A DNA stretch of 60,000 nucleotides from Nematostella vectensis (taxonomy: Eukaryota > Cnidaria > Anthozoa > Actiniaria > Edwardsiidae). The DNA lies in NCBI RefSeq assembly GCF_932526225.1, contig NC_064038.1, positions 15,991,575-16,051,574 on the forward strand, given 5' to 3'. The translations under genes and the position numbers were made by a program. The notes below the pieces were generated by a model. The model searched no databases, was not told the DNA's origin, and worked only from the letters and a program-made list of their open reading frames with translations. This document shows positions 10,099 through 21,040 of this stretch, piece after piece (position 1 is the stretch's first letter; each line of letters starts with the position of its first letter).

Positions 10099-10229
10099 GC
10101 TACTAGGTACAAAGGAGAACGTTGTACTCACGAGTGGTGTAACAAAACCCTCTTTATCCGGAACTCAAGTTTAACATTTAAAAATTCCTGTTTGTGAGTG
10201 TCACTTTTGACTCTTGTGTTGCGTTACAG

Positions 10230-10352
10230 ATATGAACGAGTGCATCCTGGGTAAAGGGCTGTGTGGTAACGGTACTTGCATAAATACCGAGGGCTCATAT
10301 AGATGCGAGTGTCATCCGGGATTCAAACTCAACCGCGGAGGCTTCTGCCAAG
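10230..10352 (+). CDS. FBN: Fibrillin exon: cbEGF 4 of 7 after TB5
   Basis: A 41-codon phase 1-1 exon, DMNECILGKGLC, CGNGTC, CINTEGSYRC, CHPGF, six cysteines and calcium ligands present. Acceptor TTGCGTTACAG, donor GTACGT. NGT is a possible N-glycosylation site. Confidence 0.95.
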
Positions 10353-10414
10353 GTACGTCGGTCTTTTAAAGTATTTTAATTTATTTTAGATGGGAAGGAG
10401 GTGTAGGGTGGTGA

Positions 10415-11910
10415 TCCTGATGGCGGGGAGATGGTGGGGCCCCACGGCTATGTCATGAGGCTAGCTATATTGGTGAGATGGTGGGGCCCCACGGCTCTGT
10501 AATGAGGCTAGCTATATTGGGGAGATGGTGGGGCCCCACGGCTCTGTCATAAGGCTAGCTATATTGGGGAGATGGTGGAGCCCCACGGCTATGTCATGAG
10601 GCTAGCTATATTGGGGAGATGGTGGGGCCCCACGGCTCTGTCATGAGGCTAGCTTTATTGGGGAGATGGTGGAGCCCCACGGCTATGTCATGAGGCTAGA
10701 TATAGTGGGGAGATGGTGGGGCCCCACGGCTATGTCATGAGGCTAGCTATATTGGGGAAATGGTGGGCCCCACGGCTCTGTCATGAGGCTAGCTATATTG
10801 GGGAGATGGTGGGGCCCCACGGCTCTGTCATGAGGCTAGCTATATTGGGAAGATGGTGGAGCCCACGGCTCTGTCATGAGGCTAGCTATATTGGGGAGAT
10901 GGTGGGGCCCACGGCTCTGTCATGAGGCTAGCTACATTGGGGAGATGGTGGAGACCCACGGCTCTGTCATGAGGCTAGCTATATTGGGGAGATGGTGGGG
11001 CCCACGGCTCTGTTTTGAGGCTAGCTATATTGGGGAGATGGTGGAGCCCCACGGCTCTGTCATGAGGCTAGCTATATTGGGGAGATGGTGGAGCCCACGG
11101 CTCTGTCATGAGGCTAGCTATATTGGGGAGATGGTGGAGCCCCACGGCTCTGTCATGAGGCTAGCTATATTGGGGAGATGGTGGAGCCCACGGCTATGTC
11201 ATGAGGCTAGCTATATTGGGGAGATGGTGGAGCCCACGGCTATGTCATGAGGCTAGCTATATTGGGGAGATGGTGGAACCCAAGGCTCTGTTTTGAGGCT
11301 AGCTATATTGGGGAGATGGTGGAGCCCACGGCTCTGTCATAAGGCTAGCTATATTGGGGAGATGGTGGAGCCCCACGGCTCTGTCATGAGGCTAGCTATA
11401 TTGGGAAGATGGTGGGGCCCCACGGCTCTGTTATGAGGTTAGCTATATTGGGAAGATGGTGGGGCCACACGGCTCTGTCATAAGGCTAGCTATATTGAGA
11501 TGGTGGAGCCCACGGCTCTGTCATGAGGCTAGCTATATTGGGAAGATGGTGGAGCCCACGGCTCTGTCATGAGGCTAGCTATATTGGGGAGATGGTGGGG
11601 CCCACGGCTCTGTCATGAGGCTAGCTACATTGGGGAGATGGTCGAGCCCACGGCTGTGTCATGAGGCTAGCTATATTAAGAAGATGGTGGAGCCCCACGG
11701 CTCTGTCATGAGGCTAGCTATATTGGGGAGATGGTGGGGCCCACGGCTCTGTCATGAGGCTAGCTACATTGGGGAGTTGGTCGAGCCCACGGCTGTGTCA
11801 TGAGGCTAGCTATATTAAGAAGATGGTGGAGCCCCACGGCTCTGTCATGAGGCTAGCTATATTGGGGAGATGGTGGGGCCCCACTGCTCTGTCATGAGGC
11901 TAGCTATATT
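10415..11910. repeat. 47-bp minisatellite with a palindromic core (about 32 copies)
   Basis: Units contain CTATATTGGGGAGATGG, the 12-bp palindrome GTGGGGCCCCAC and CTGTCATGAGGCTAG. Many units have lost one C of the palindrome, and others carry A in place of G. The array begins about 60 bp after the donor of the cbEGF at 10230-10352. Unlike other arrays here, no part of the exon is recognisable in the unit. Confidence 0.93.
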
Positions 11911-12857
11911 AAACTTTCCTCTCATACGACTTCAGTCTGTTTTGCTCCGACGAAGGGCTTGAGACGTCAGCGCTACGTCTCTGTTTCACAGAGGCCATTG
12001 CAATGTTCACAGAAGCGTGCAGCGTACTTGTCAACCTTGTCTTAAGTTTTTCTGGTTATACCATCTGCAAACATAAGCGTCTGTATCACCCATAAATGTA
12101 ATAACACCCATAAATGTTATAACAACCATAGATGTAATAACAGTCACCCATAGATGTTATAACAACCATAAATGTAAGAACACATCGCCCATAAATGTAA
12201 TAAACAGTCAACCATAAATGTAAGAACACGTCGCCCATAAATGTTATAAACCACGTTAACCATTAATGTAAGAACCCGTCGCCCATGAATGTTATAACTT
12301 ATTATTTTGACTCATAGGAACAACATTAGACAACCAAACTTGGCAGATGTCATGTAGGTGTCAAGGGGGGTGCAACAATATGTCGTCATCGATGACGTCA
12401 TGCCGAGGCATCATATCGTTGCAGCCCCCCGTTGCAGATGTTTCTATGATAAGATACGAGTATTGCCGTTTTTAGTGACGTCATCTATGATGTCATGCTC
12501 AGTTGACATATCGTTGCATCCCCCTTGACAAATACATGACATCTGCCAAGTTAGACCAACTTATGATGTTTATATGATGAGATATGAGTATTGGCATTTT
12601 TAGTAACGTCATCGTTGATTTCATGCTGAGTTGACATATCGTTGCACCCCCCTTGACACCTACAAGACATCTGCCAAGTTTGGTTGTCTAATGTTGTTTC
12701 TACGAGTCAAAATTATAAGTTATAACATTTATGGGCGACGTGTTATTACATTTATGGTTAACGTGGTTTATAACATTTATGGGCGACGTGTTCTTACATT
12801 TATGGTTGACTGTTTATTACATTTATGGGCGATGTGTTATTGCATTTATGATTGTTA

Positions 12858-14345
12858 ATATATAGATTTAGGCACTGCCTAAAATCGGAGCCAGCATAAA
12901 CACCTTCTGTGTTGACTGATCAAAGGTATTATTGGGGGATCTAGGATCCTGCTCTCTACTGAGATTTATTTATTGTACCAACCAAATGGATCCAGGCCTT
13001 ATTCAATAATTCAAATTATGCAGTACATCAAAGTTAACAAACACAATTCCTGGTGTGGATATGGCCAAAATTGTCAAGAGTCTAATGGTAAATTCTTATG
13101 TCCCATCATAGAAGTTCCATTATGAATATCTTTTTTTAATCAAAACAATACTCCCACAAGCTTTGCCCTTGTGCAGAAAATGTCATGGATGTAACAGCAT
13201 TCCAAAGATTCAAAATAATATATTTAGACTGTTTAGATGCCATACTGTGATTTTTATGTATTGATTTAGTGGCGTTTTTTCTCCTTCATTGGACCGAATA
13301 TTCAGAAAAATGTCTGGAAATTAAAATCCAAAAAGTATATCTACTTTCATGCATTACATATTGGTGCAACCCACTTTACCTTATAGTGGCCTTGTTGTTG
13401 GTGGCCTACTCCCAAATGAATGCAATGAAGAAAAAACAGATTGAAAATGCTAACTTCTAATTTCAAACCAAACCCTTTCATTGATCTATGTTTGGGGTAG
13501 AGAGGAATCAAAGAATATCAAATGACTAAAAAATAATCGATGGGAGAGGAGAGAAAAAGTGAATTGACTCAACTTGAAAGCTTTGGTGAAAAAAATATAA
13601 CAGTAATGAAAATAATTTGATTGAGCATTTCTTGACATTTCCCCTTTCCCATTATCTTAACCCTTTCACCACCACAGGCCTCTAAAGAGGCCATGTCTTT
13701 GCTATCCAAGCTATGTGAACAGAATTCTATTATTGAAATAGAACAAGGTTGTTGCTAGTGTTATAAAGTTTAAGTATCTTGCCCTAAAAAAACCCCTCCC
13801 CTTAATAAAAGTTCCATTAATGTACATTTGTAAAGCTACATTCTGACAAGCTTTGTTCTTGCAAAGAACAATGGATAAAACAGGATTTCAAAGATGGAAT
13901 ATAGTGTCAGACACAATTTTAGATAAGATGCAATGCTGAAGATTTAATGTACCATTTTAAGTTGTAATTTTCCATCCCCATGGGAATTAATATCTACAAA
14001 TATACATCCAGTAATGCATTATATTTTGGTGTTTTGAGAAACCCTGGATCTAACTATTCCAATGAAATAAATCTAAACATTTAAAATAAACGTAATGGGC
14101 AAGAGACTTGGAAAGAAAATCCTAAAAAGAAAATATAAGTGAAAGTAATAAATGAAAATTTCTAATTTAAAAATCAAATCTGTTCATTAATTTATTTTAG
14201 GTGTAGAGGGGGGATAGCAAAGAGCATCAATTGCATAAAAATAGTCAACAGGGAGAAGAAAAAGGAAGAAATATGACTCTTCCTTAAATGTTTGAAAAGA
14301 AAATATAACAATAATGTGATAATTATATTCATTACTTTTCTAAAA
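12858..14345. repeat. Dispersed repeat, copy A (about 1.5 kb)
   Basis: Starts ATATATAGATTTAGG and matches 58273-59760 closely along its length, with scattered substitutions and short indels. Internally it looks like two diverged tandem halves about 660-700 bp apart: the CATGCATTACATATTGG area at 13350 recurs at about 14009, and CCCTTTCATTGATC at 13470 recurs as CTGTTCATTAATT at about 14169. There is no long ORF; AT-rich. Confidence 0.85.
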
Positions 14346-15176
14346 TATCCCCTTTCCCATTATCTTTAGGTTGATAGAAAACTGTTTTCTTTACAGATTT
14401 ATTATTTAAAAAGCAAAAGTTTGTTTTTAGTTTTATATTATATAAGTATCTTGTTCTAAAAAAAACCTATTAGTGTGTACTGCTGAATCACATAGTAATG
14501 AACTAGTCATTTGCGCCCCCTCCCTTATGGTCCCGCAGAAGTCAGGGGTTAATGTGGGGTTTTAGACCACTTTTTAACCAGAATATGTCAAGAGGGGTGG
14601 TGGTATTGACTGTTTTTGACTCTTAACTTGGAAACAGGCTTTTATTAAAGTTTAATCCCCCACCCTTCCCTGGGACCATGGGTGTGGGGGTATCAAATGA
14701 CTCGTGAATAAGAACATCCTACTGTTCTCTTCACGACATGATTTTTAATTCTCATGTCTTCCAGTCTTTAGCATTCATCTTGGCCCTCAGGTAGTTCCTG
14801 GTTCATAAAAGAGTGAAAACAATTATTTATTATTTCTTTCAAAACATTCTTTTTATCAAGCCATTTATAATCTAACTTTCCAATCTTAATTAATTCCAAT
14901 TTAATCTAATTTTCCACAACTATTTGAAAAAAAAACACATGAGATGCAAGATGCAGACAATAACAACAATACATATTGAAAATAGGGTTTTTTTTTTATC
15001 CTCGGTAAGGAAAATTTCTCTTGTAAGTTGAAAAAGCTGCTGTATCTTCTAAGGATATGTATCTTCTTAGGACTAAGAGCACAGGATATAAAGACAAGAA
15101 CGGTCTTCTTTTGCAGTATTTGACAAATGCAACACGATATTGGTTAGCCTTTATGAAATATCTCAACACAATCAAT
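14346..15176. other. AT-rich intronic or insert DNA without a recognisable gene
   Basis: Continues from dispersed repeat copy A, starting with a second CCCTTTCCCATTATCTT block. It then becomes unique sequence with a C/G-rich island near 14510-14700. Nothing coding is seen. Confidence 0.5.
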
Positions 15177-15212
15177 CTGCCCTGAAGAAGTCTTATTAAA
15201 GACGAATTCCAG
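15177..15212 (+). repeat. Hammerhead-ribozyme-like repeat, copy 3 (3' truncated)
   Basis: Plus-strand copy: CTGCC, CTGAAGA, then a GTCTT/AAGAC hairpin with an ATTA loop, then GAATTCCAG. The short AAATTT-GGCAG closing part present at 59786 is deleted, so the outer stem cannot form. Confidence 0.55.
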
Positions 15213-15818
15213 TTTTTGTTGTATTGTATTTTATTCAACACAATCAAGAATATAGATAAAACGAAGAATGTCAAAACAAAACCTGTTATGCTCAAATAAT
15301 TTGATTACTAAGTTAAGTACTCGCATTCTCAAAGCATACAAAAAGGACAACAAAAAGCCTAATAACCTTTATATCCTCAATAGACATTACAAATCGTCGT
15401 CCGAAACTCACCTTGCATTGTTTTTTTTGGTCGCTTTCTTGTGGTTCTGTTCGCTTTTTAATGTGAACTGTTACTTGCTTAAATTTACTAGCTAAAACCA
15501 GATAAATCTTGGCGTGAATGAATGTTAGTAGATCTCCTCTAGTTGACTTTATCCTTAAGTCACAAAATTTGGGGCAAAATAAATAACCATAGCATAATCG
15601 ACAAGAACTTTTTCCCTTGCTCCGTGCTTGTATTTAGTCGCCATTTCGGGGCCGAGTGGGGCCTGGGAGTCGCGCGGCTGACTGGCTGGCTGGCTGGCTG
15701 GCTGGCGAGTGACACCACAGGGTACCCGCGCGATGACCACAAAAACCAAGTCGCATACCTATACCATATTTCTATGCCTATGGGGCTACGCGCGCGGCCT
15801 GCGGCCGCGCTTAGCCCC
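15213..15818. other. Insert remainder with TGGC repeat and GC-rich palindrome
   Basis: Holds a (CTGG)n stretch at 15678-15707. At about 15782-15820 there is an imperfect GC-rich inverted repeat, GGGGCTACGCGCGC facing GCCGCGCTTAGCCCC, likely the end of an inserted element. The rest is unannotated. Confidence 0.55.
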
Positions 15819-15957
15819 GCTATAACATTTATGGGTGACTGTTATTACATTTATGGTTGTTATAACATTTATGGGTGTTATAACATTTATGGGTGTTATA
15901 ACATTTATGGGTGTTATAACATTTATGGGTGTTATAACATTTATGGGTGATACAGCG

Positions 15958-16320
15958 TCAACAAAATCCGCGCTGTCGGCTGTTTTTTATTTAACCATAA
16001 TTATTTGGCTCTGAATTATGATGTTTTAATAAGCAGAACCTTTTTGGAGAGTTGAGGGCATTGTGACAACTAACAATAAGCTAAATCATAGACAATTTTT
16101 AAGGTTGTAGGTGATACAAACAGTATGTTTAACTTAAAGAACCCTTGACAGCTACACATTTCGAAATAACCATCTACAACCAAAGTTTTATACAGCCGAA
16201 TCAGCCGATGGATATGAATGCTTTGCACTATTTAGATAGGATGACAAATAGCAGCTGGCAAAAATACTTACAAAGCATTATATGGTTCCCTCGCACTAGT
16301 GACTTTGAACGTATTCGCAG
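15958..16320 (+). other. Intron end, no other feature seen
   Basis: 363 bp of unique sequence from the end of the foldback element to the acceptor (GTATTCGCAG). No coding potential besides spurious short ORFs. Confidence 0.65.
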
Positions 16321-16446
16321 ATATCGACGAGTGCGTGATGGAGGCTGACGTGTGCAGGAACGGCATGTGCATCAACACCGAGGGCTCATTCACCTGTCAG
16401 TGCATAGCAGGATACACGTTATCCGCTGACCGCAGGCACTGCATAG
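16321..16446 (+). CDS. FBN: Fibrillin exon: cbEGF 5 of 7 after TB5
   Basis: A 42-codon phase 1-1 exon, [28 protein letters not shown], six cysteines and calcium consensus. Donor GTAAGG. It follows a 5.97-kb intron containing the 47-bp array and the foldback element. Confidence 0.95.
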
Positions 16447-17002
16447 GTAAGGGTCGCCAATCTGCAATTCTTATTACAATACAGGTTGAGAGGGACCTCT
16501 AGATTAAGGACGGCGAAAGGGTTATGACAATGCGCACGCGCACTACAGCGTTTTTTTAGCGCGAAGAAGTACAGTGGAATATTTGTACATTTCTGGCGCC
16601 GCTATCTACCCTCGCCGTCCTCGTTTTCAAGTTGGATCCATACGTCGCGCTCCTGTCGTGACGAATCTAATTGTCTATTTGTATCCACACAAATACATTG
16701 GGATCGACGTTGATTCATTCGTCGCACTAAATAAGTCGCGCTCAATAGATTGCGAGTAGTCAAATCGGTTTCGTGTTTTTTTTTTTTGCCGTGCAGCACG
16801 ACAGGTTCTGTCGAACTTAGTGCCATACCGAACATAATTTATTCAGACGTCGAACTGTTTATTTGCCCAATCCAAACAACAGGACTCGGCACGGCAGGAG
16901 CGCAACGTATGAATCGAGCCTTAAAGTCGCTATCCACAAGATTTTCCCTTGTGTCATTTATAAAATATGACTCAAAATGCTTATAATTATTTCTCGACGA
17001 AG
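16447..17002 (+). other. Intron, no other feature seen
   Basis: 556 bp, unique, with a poly-T run near 16778-16787. Overlapping ORFs on both strands show no domain signature. Confidence 0.65.
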
Positions 17003-17134
17003 ATGTCAACGAATGCCAGGATGTCCCAGGCTTCTGTGAGAATGGCCGATGTACTAATACCATCGGTGGTGCACGTTGCGAGTGTGTGGCAGGATACGCC
17101 CTTAACACGGAAGGAAAAATCACCAGATGCGTAG
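17003..17134 (+). CDS. FBN: Fibrillin exon: cbEGF 6 of 7 after TB5
   Basis: A 44-codon phase 1-1 exon, DVNECQDVPGFC, CENGRC, CTNTIGGARC, six cysteines. The aromatic that normally packs between neighbouring modules (Y/F two residues before cysteine 4) is Ala here, so the interdomain contact should be weaker although the calcium ligands remain. The acceptor CGACGAAG is pyrimidine-poor. Donor GTACGT. Confidence 0.93.
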   Translation: MSTNARMSQASVRMADVLIPSVVHVASVWQDTPLTRKEKSPDA

Positions 17135-17391
17135 GTACGTGCAAACGACCCTGCCCCCTCCCGCGCGCGCTCTTATGAATGAGCTAGGACAACCTACCTA
17201 AGAGAGAATGGTCCGTTAATTAGGTAAACGAAACCAACTGCTCAAAGTCCTGGCTACGGGCCTGGCGGTCCGAAAACTTTATTTTGCATTTTTTTTAGCC
17301 CATGGACAAGCTTGGACACGTTATACATCATTTGTTTTGTCGCCGTGGTAGATTAGTTATTTTTAGACAATGTTTTTTTTAACTTTTCTAG

Positions 17392-17520
17392 ACGTGAACG
17401 AATGCGATGAAAATCCGAACTTCTGCCGCCCAGGCGGTCGCTGTGTCAACACTCCTGGGAGTTACCGCTGTCTCTGTGACCCGGGCTTCCAATCCTACAA
17501 CGGGGGCACTGTGTGTGTGG
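17392..17520 (+). CDS. FBN: Fibrillin exon: cbEGF 7 of 7 after TB5
   Basis: A 43-codon phase 1-1 exon, [29 protein letters not shown], six cysteines. Acceptor AACTTTTCTAG, donor GTAAGA. It immediately precedes TB6 as in vertebrate fibrillins. Confidence 0.95.
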
Positions 17521-17838
17521 GTAAGACATTCTTATTTGATAAAATTATTAGTGCTTCTTGCTAGGATTTTTACTTGGAAGTTTGAATGTTGGGGGTATGT
17601 ATTGTATTTTTCGGATGACTCCCGAACACTCGAACTCATCGATAACCCGAAATCCTCAATAATGACTTAAGGTTCGCAAGAGAAGTTTTCAGTTCTTTCG
17701 ACTCGGAAAACTCAAGACTAGCTCCAACTTTTTGTCGCGCTTGGGATTGGGATTCCTTATGGCAGACTATTGTATTTTTTCCTACTTTATTAGAGTGATA
17801 ACGGTAATCCCAGTAACCATGGATCATTCATTTTGCAG
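17521..17838 (+). other. Intron, no other feature seen
   Basis: 318 bp of unique intron with acceptor ATTCATTTTGCAG. Confidence 0.7.
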
Positions 17839-17988
17839 ACGCAAGAGAAGATTTTTGTTTCGATGTTTTTGACAATGAAAACAGTTGCACCAAGCCGAGG
17901 CCGATAAAGATGACGAAGAGCGTTTGTTGCTGCACGCTCGGAAAAGGCTGGGGCGACCCATGCGAACTTTGCCCCTCGCCCAAAACAC
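17839..17988 (+). CDS. FBN: Fibrillin exon: TB6 domain, cysteines 1-7
   Basis: A 50-codon phase 1-1 exon: DFCFDVF, SC, SVCCCTLGKGWGDPCELCP. It has the CCC triplet and seven cysteines. The GWGDPCELCP string is identical to that in human TB6, a strong positional match. Donor GTGAGT after ACAC. Minus-strand ORFs across it are shadows. Confidence 0.95.
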
Positions 17989-19129
17989 GTGAGTACCATG
18001 AATATTTAAACACATTGATCCCTATACCGGCCTGTACCGGCTTTGGGAAGTACCCACAACCCAAAAAATTCATAAATGCAAACTAAACACAACAAGATGA
18101 AAATACTCAGTCTAAGGGATAAATGGTCTTGAAGATATGCATCCAACCAAGGTGTTGGCAACCAACACCAAATAATAGCACAGGTTCTTTGACAAATTTC
18201 AAATCGAACAAGGAAAGAAAAGCAGAATCACCCAATCAGAGATCAGCAAACACAGCTCAAGACACAAATAGATACTTTTATTCTGATCCTCCAGGTTCAT
18301 TTCCATGGCCTCAAAACACAATGTCCACTCCTTGAAGGCTTGTAAAACCATGAAGATGCCTTTACGGATTGAAAAGCATTCTGGGAGATCCAGGGAAAAA
18401 TTCACGAGGGGAGGGCCAGTCAACACTCCTTCCCCCAAAGTCAGATGTTTTTTTACCCCGAAGCCAAACAAATCAATTCCAGGTCATACAGACCCAGAAT
18501 AGCAGTGTAAACAATTTTGGAATCAATTTGGTTTCAGAAAAGACAGCATTTAGGAGAGCTGTGGTGATTCATTGGAAAATTATTTTCTCATCCAGGCAAA
18601 GCCAAACAAGAAAAAATCATCATGAATCAACCTTTGCTTTCAAATATCCATAAGCAAAGCACTCAATTATGCTCAAAAAGACTTCATGATGTCCTGAGAC
18701 ACTCTCCTAATATGCACATAGCTGTATTTTGATGAAAAATACAAGCAACCATCAACTTGTGCTGGCTTCAGAACAACGACGAGGGATTAAAAGTGGGGAC
18801 CGCAAAGCACTGTTGGAAAGCTAGGATACCGCTGACTAGATGCAGCTGTGTTTGACTTTGACGGGCTGTATAAAACTCAGAAAAGGGGGGGAGGTATCTG
18901 TTTTCAGTCTGTTTTTTGTAAATTCAACTCAAAAATAGCCAGGAGTCAATGGGTTAATAAAGTTGAGGCGACACGTGAACTTTCTTTCACTTAAAACACG
19001 TAAGTATCAGGACATTATTGTTAGGGTAGAAGGAAGGGAGTTCATGGGACTTATTATTTTTGGGACGATCCATCTGAACTGTGGCCCTATCTATTTTTTT
19101 TTAATATAAATGTTCACTTTTCATTTCAG
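17989..19129 (+). other. Intron inside TB6, no recognisable element
   Basis: 1,141 bp between cysteines 7 and 8 of TB6. The 18120-18960 segment has a different, less AT-rich texture than its flanks and could be an old interspersed repeat, but no second copy is in the window. Confidence 0.55.
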
Positions 19130-19195
19130 CTGAATTCAGCATAATCTGCCCTAAGGGTGTAGGTATTGCAAGGAAGAATGGAACTAGATTTGAAG
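19130..19195 (+). CDS. FBN: Fibrillin exon: TB6 cysteine 8 and linker
   Basis: A 22-codon phase 1-1 exon, EFSIICPKGVGIARKNGTRFE, which places cysteine 8 (IIC) as in human TB6 (QIC-PYGSG). NGT is a potential N-glycosylation site. Acceptor TTTTCATTTCAG, donor GTAAAT. Confidence 0.9.
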
Positions 19196-19462
19196 GTAAA
19201 TTTGTGTGGAAAATATCCAAACCGGTCCTCTTGAGAATTTTAATGAGAAGTACATCCGATCACAGATAGTACAGTGCTGGCCCGTAAAAAAATCGATTGT
19301 CTAAAAACTGGGACTCACTGCTGTCTATGTGTCACTTGCGCTAATATGCTATTTTCGTTAGTTGCTGGATTTGTCTGAGGGTTTTGAGCTACGTTGTTTC
19401 GTATTGTGGTCAGAAGATCAGGGCTTGGCGCTGTTTGCTCGTGGCTTCACGTCTCCACTCCG
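19196..19462 (+). other. Intron, unique part
   Basis: 267 bp of unique sequence between the TB6 C8 exon and the 55-bp array. No feature seen. Confidence 0.6.
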
Positions 19463-20468
19463 CCTTATTTGTGTCTAGATGTCAATAAGTGTACGATGAT
19501 GACGTTAAGGTGTTCTGTCTTATTTGTGTCTAGATGTCAATGAGTGTACGATGATGACGTTAAGGTGTTCTGTCTTATTTGTGTCTAGATGTCAATAAGT
19601 GTACGATGATGACGTTAAGGTGTTCTGTCTTATTTGTGTCTAGATGTCAATAAGTGTACGATGATGACGTTAAGGTATTCTGTCTTATTTGTGTCTAGAT
19701 GTCAATAAGTGTACGATGATGACGTTAAGGTGTTCTGTCTTATTTGTGTCTAGATGTCAATGAGTGTACGATGATGACGTTAAGGTGTTCTGTCTTATTT
19801 GTGTCTAGATGTCAATAAGTGTACGATGATGACGTTAAGGTGTTCTGTCTTATTTGTGTCTAGATGTCAATAAGTGTACGATGATGACGTTAAGGTGTTC
19901 TGTCTTATTTGTGTCTAGATGTCAATGAGTGTACGATGATGACGTTAAGGTGTTCTGTCTTATTTGTGTCTAGATGTCAATAAGTGTACGATGATGACGT
20001 TAAGGTGTTCTGTCTTATTTGTGTCTAGATGTCAATAAGTGTACGATGATGACGTTAAGGTGTTCTGTCTTATTTGTGTCTAGATGTCAATGAGTGTACG
20101 ATGATGACGTTAAGGTGTTCTGTCTTATTTGTGTCTAGATGTCAATAAGTGTACGATGATGACGTTAAAGTGTTCTGTCTTATTTGTGTCTAGATGTCAA
20201 TGAGTGTACGATGATGACGTTAAGGTGTTCTGTCTTATTTGTGTCTAGATGTCAATAAGTGTACGATGATGACGTTAAGGTGTTCTGTCTTATTTGTGTC
20301 TAGATGTCAATGAGTGTACGATGATGACGTTGAGGTGTTCTGTCTTATTTGTGTCTAGATGTCAATAAGTGTACGATGATGACGTTAAGGTGTTCTGTCT
20401 TATTTGTGTCTAGATGTCAATAAGTGTACGATGATGACGTTAAGGTGTTCTGTCTTATTTGTGTCTAG
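19463..20468 (+). repeat. 55-bp minisatellite iterating the next exon's acceptor (18 copies plus the exon)
   Basis: Every unit contains CTTATTTGTGTCTAG (an acceptor with T-rich tract), then the first 23 bases of the downstream cbEGF exon (ATGTCAATGAGTGTACGATG-like), then GACGTTAAGGTGTTCTGT. Copies are almost identical. They differ mainly at one position: AATGAG (as in the true exon) or AATAAG. An upstream acceptor would produce a stop (CAA TGA or CAA TAA) in the next unit. Confidence 0.96.
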
Positions 20469-20594
20469 ATGTCAATGAGTGTACGATGATGCCTGACCTG
20501 TGCCGGAATGGCGTCTGTATCAACAACGACGGAAGCTTCCGCTGTCAGTGCAAGATGGGCTTTAAGCTGGATGCCTCAGGACACCACTGCGAAG
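20469..20594 (+). CDS. FBN: Fibrillin exon: cbEGF 1 of 5 after TB6
   Basis: A 42-codon phase 1-1 exon, [33 protein letters not shown], six cysteines, calcium consensus intact. Its start is the last of 19 identical-looking acceptor copies. Only this copy runs into PDLC and an open module. Donor GTAAAG. Confidence 0.95.
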
Positions 20595-20792
20595 GTAAAG
20601 CCCTTACTTACTCATGAGTAAGCTGGCCAGAAAGGGAAAAATAAAGCTTGTCATTATTGCGGCAATTTTCGAGAGTACATTGTATTTTACTTGGCCAGAG
20701 CTGTAAGAAGACGTCTATATACTTCATCATGTTCCGTTATTGTCAGAGCCTACTATCAATTCTGTGTAGTGCTTATACTCTTTGTATTTTAG

Positions 20793-20918
20793 ATAAAAAC
20801 GAATGCGTCGAGACGCCTGGTATATGTAAGACTGGCAACTGTACGAACATCGAGGGCTCCTATACGTGCACTTGTCCTGTTGGCTACGCACCAACTCGTG
20901 ATTCCCCAAGCTGCTCAG
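20793..20918 (+). CDS. FBN: Fibrillin exon: cbEGF 2 of 5 after TB6
   Basis: A 42-codon phase 1-1 exon, DKNECVETPGIC, CKTGNC, CTNIEGSYTC, CPVGYAP, six cysteines. The second residue is Lys, which still leaves the D-x-N-E ligands. Donor GTACCT is weak. Confidence 0.94.
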
Positions 20919-20928
20919 GTACCTTTTT

Positions 20929-21040
20929 GGGAGATGGAAGTGATAAGAGGGAGTGGGGGAGATGGAAGTGATGAGAGGGAGTAGGGGAGATGGAAGTGAT
21001 AACAGGGAGTAGGGGAGATGGAAGTGATAAGAGGGAGTGG
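20929..21040. repeat. Short 28-bp tandem repeat, 4 copies
   Basis: Four copies of a purine-rich 28-bp unit (GGGAGATGGAAGTGAT then AAGAGGGAGTGG) starting 10 bp inside the intron. No exon sequence is recognised in the unit. Confidence 0.9.

Larger units (their letters stand above)
9145..10229 (+). other. Intron remainder with polypurine tract and small repeats
   Basis: Contains a polypurine stretch at about 9208-9293 (GA-rich, potentially triplex-forming), a tRNA B-box-like GGTTCGATCCC on the minus strand near 9570, a hammerhead-like copy at 10006 and a TCA microsatellite at 10048. No exon fits; the local ORFs have no domain character. Confidence 0.6.
12858..15820. mobile_element. 2.96-kb insertion within the foldback right arm, possible TA duplication
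   Basis: The right arm of the foldback is interrupted between ATTGTTA (ending 12857) and TATAACATT (starting 15821). Compared with the left arm, joining these with one TA removed restores the expected order, which suggests insertion with a TA target duplication. The insert carries the dispersed repeat (12858-14345), AT-rich DNA, a hammerhead-like copy (15177) and a GC-rich end. It may be several nested insertions. No transposase ORF is visible. Confidence 0.5.
12081..15955. mobile_element. Foldback-type element with repeat-filled inverted arms, split by an insertion
   Basis: The left end CTGTATCACCCATAAATGT is the inverse of the right end at 15937-15955, and both ends are flanked by CGT (12078-12080 and 15956-15958). 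The left arm (12081 to about 12390) consists of CATAAATGT-type subunits followed by a unique segment. Its reverse complement occupies about 12640-12857 and resumes at 15821. Long inverted arms made of direct subrepeats are the hallmark of foldback elements. No transposase is seen, so it is non-autonomous. Confidence 0.72.

Noticed and set aside
18120-18760. Possible interspersed repeat or small gene inside the TB6 intron
   Set aside because: Overlapping short ORFs on both strands show no domain, and no second copy is in the window to define a repeat.
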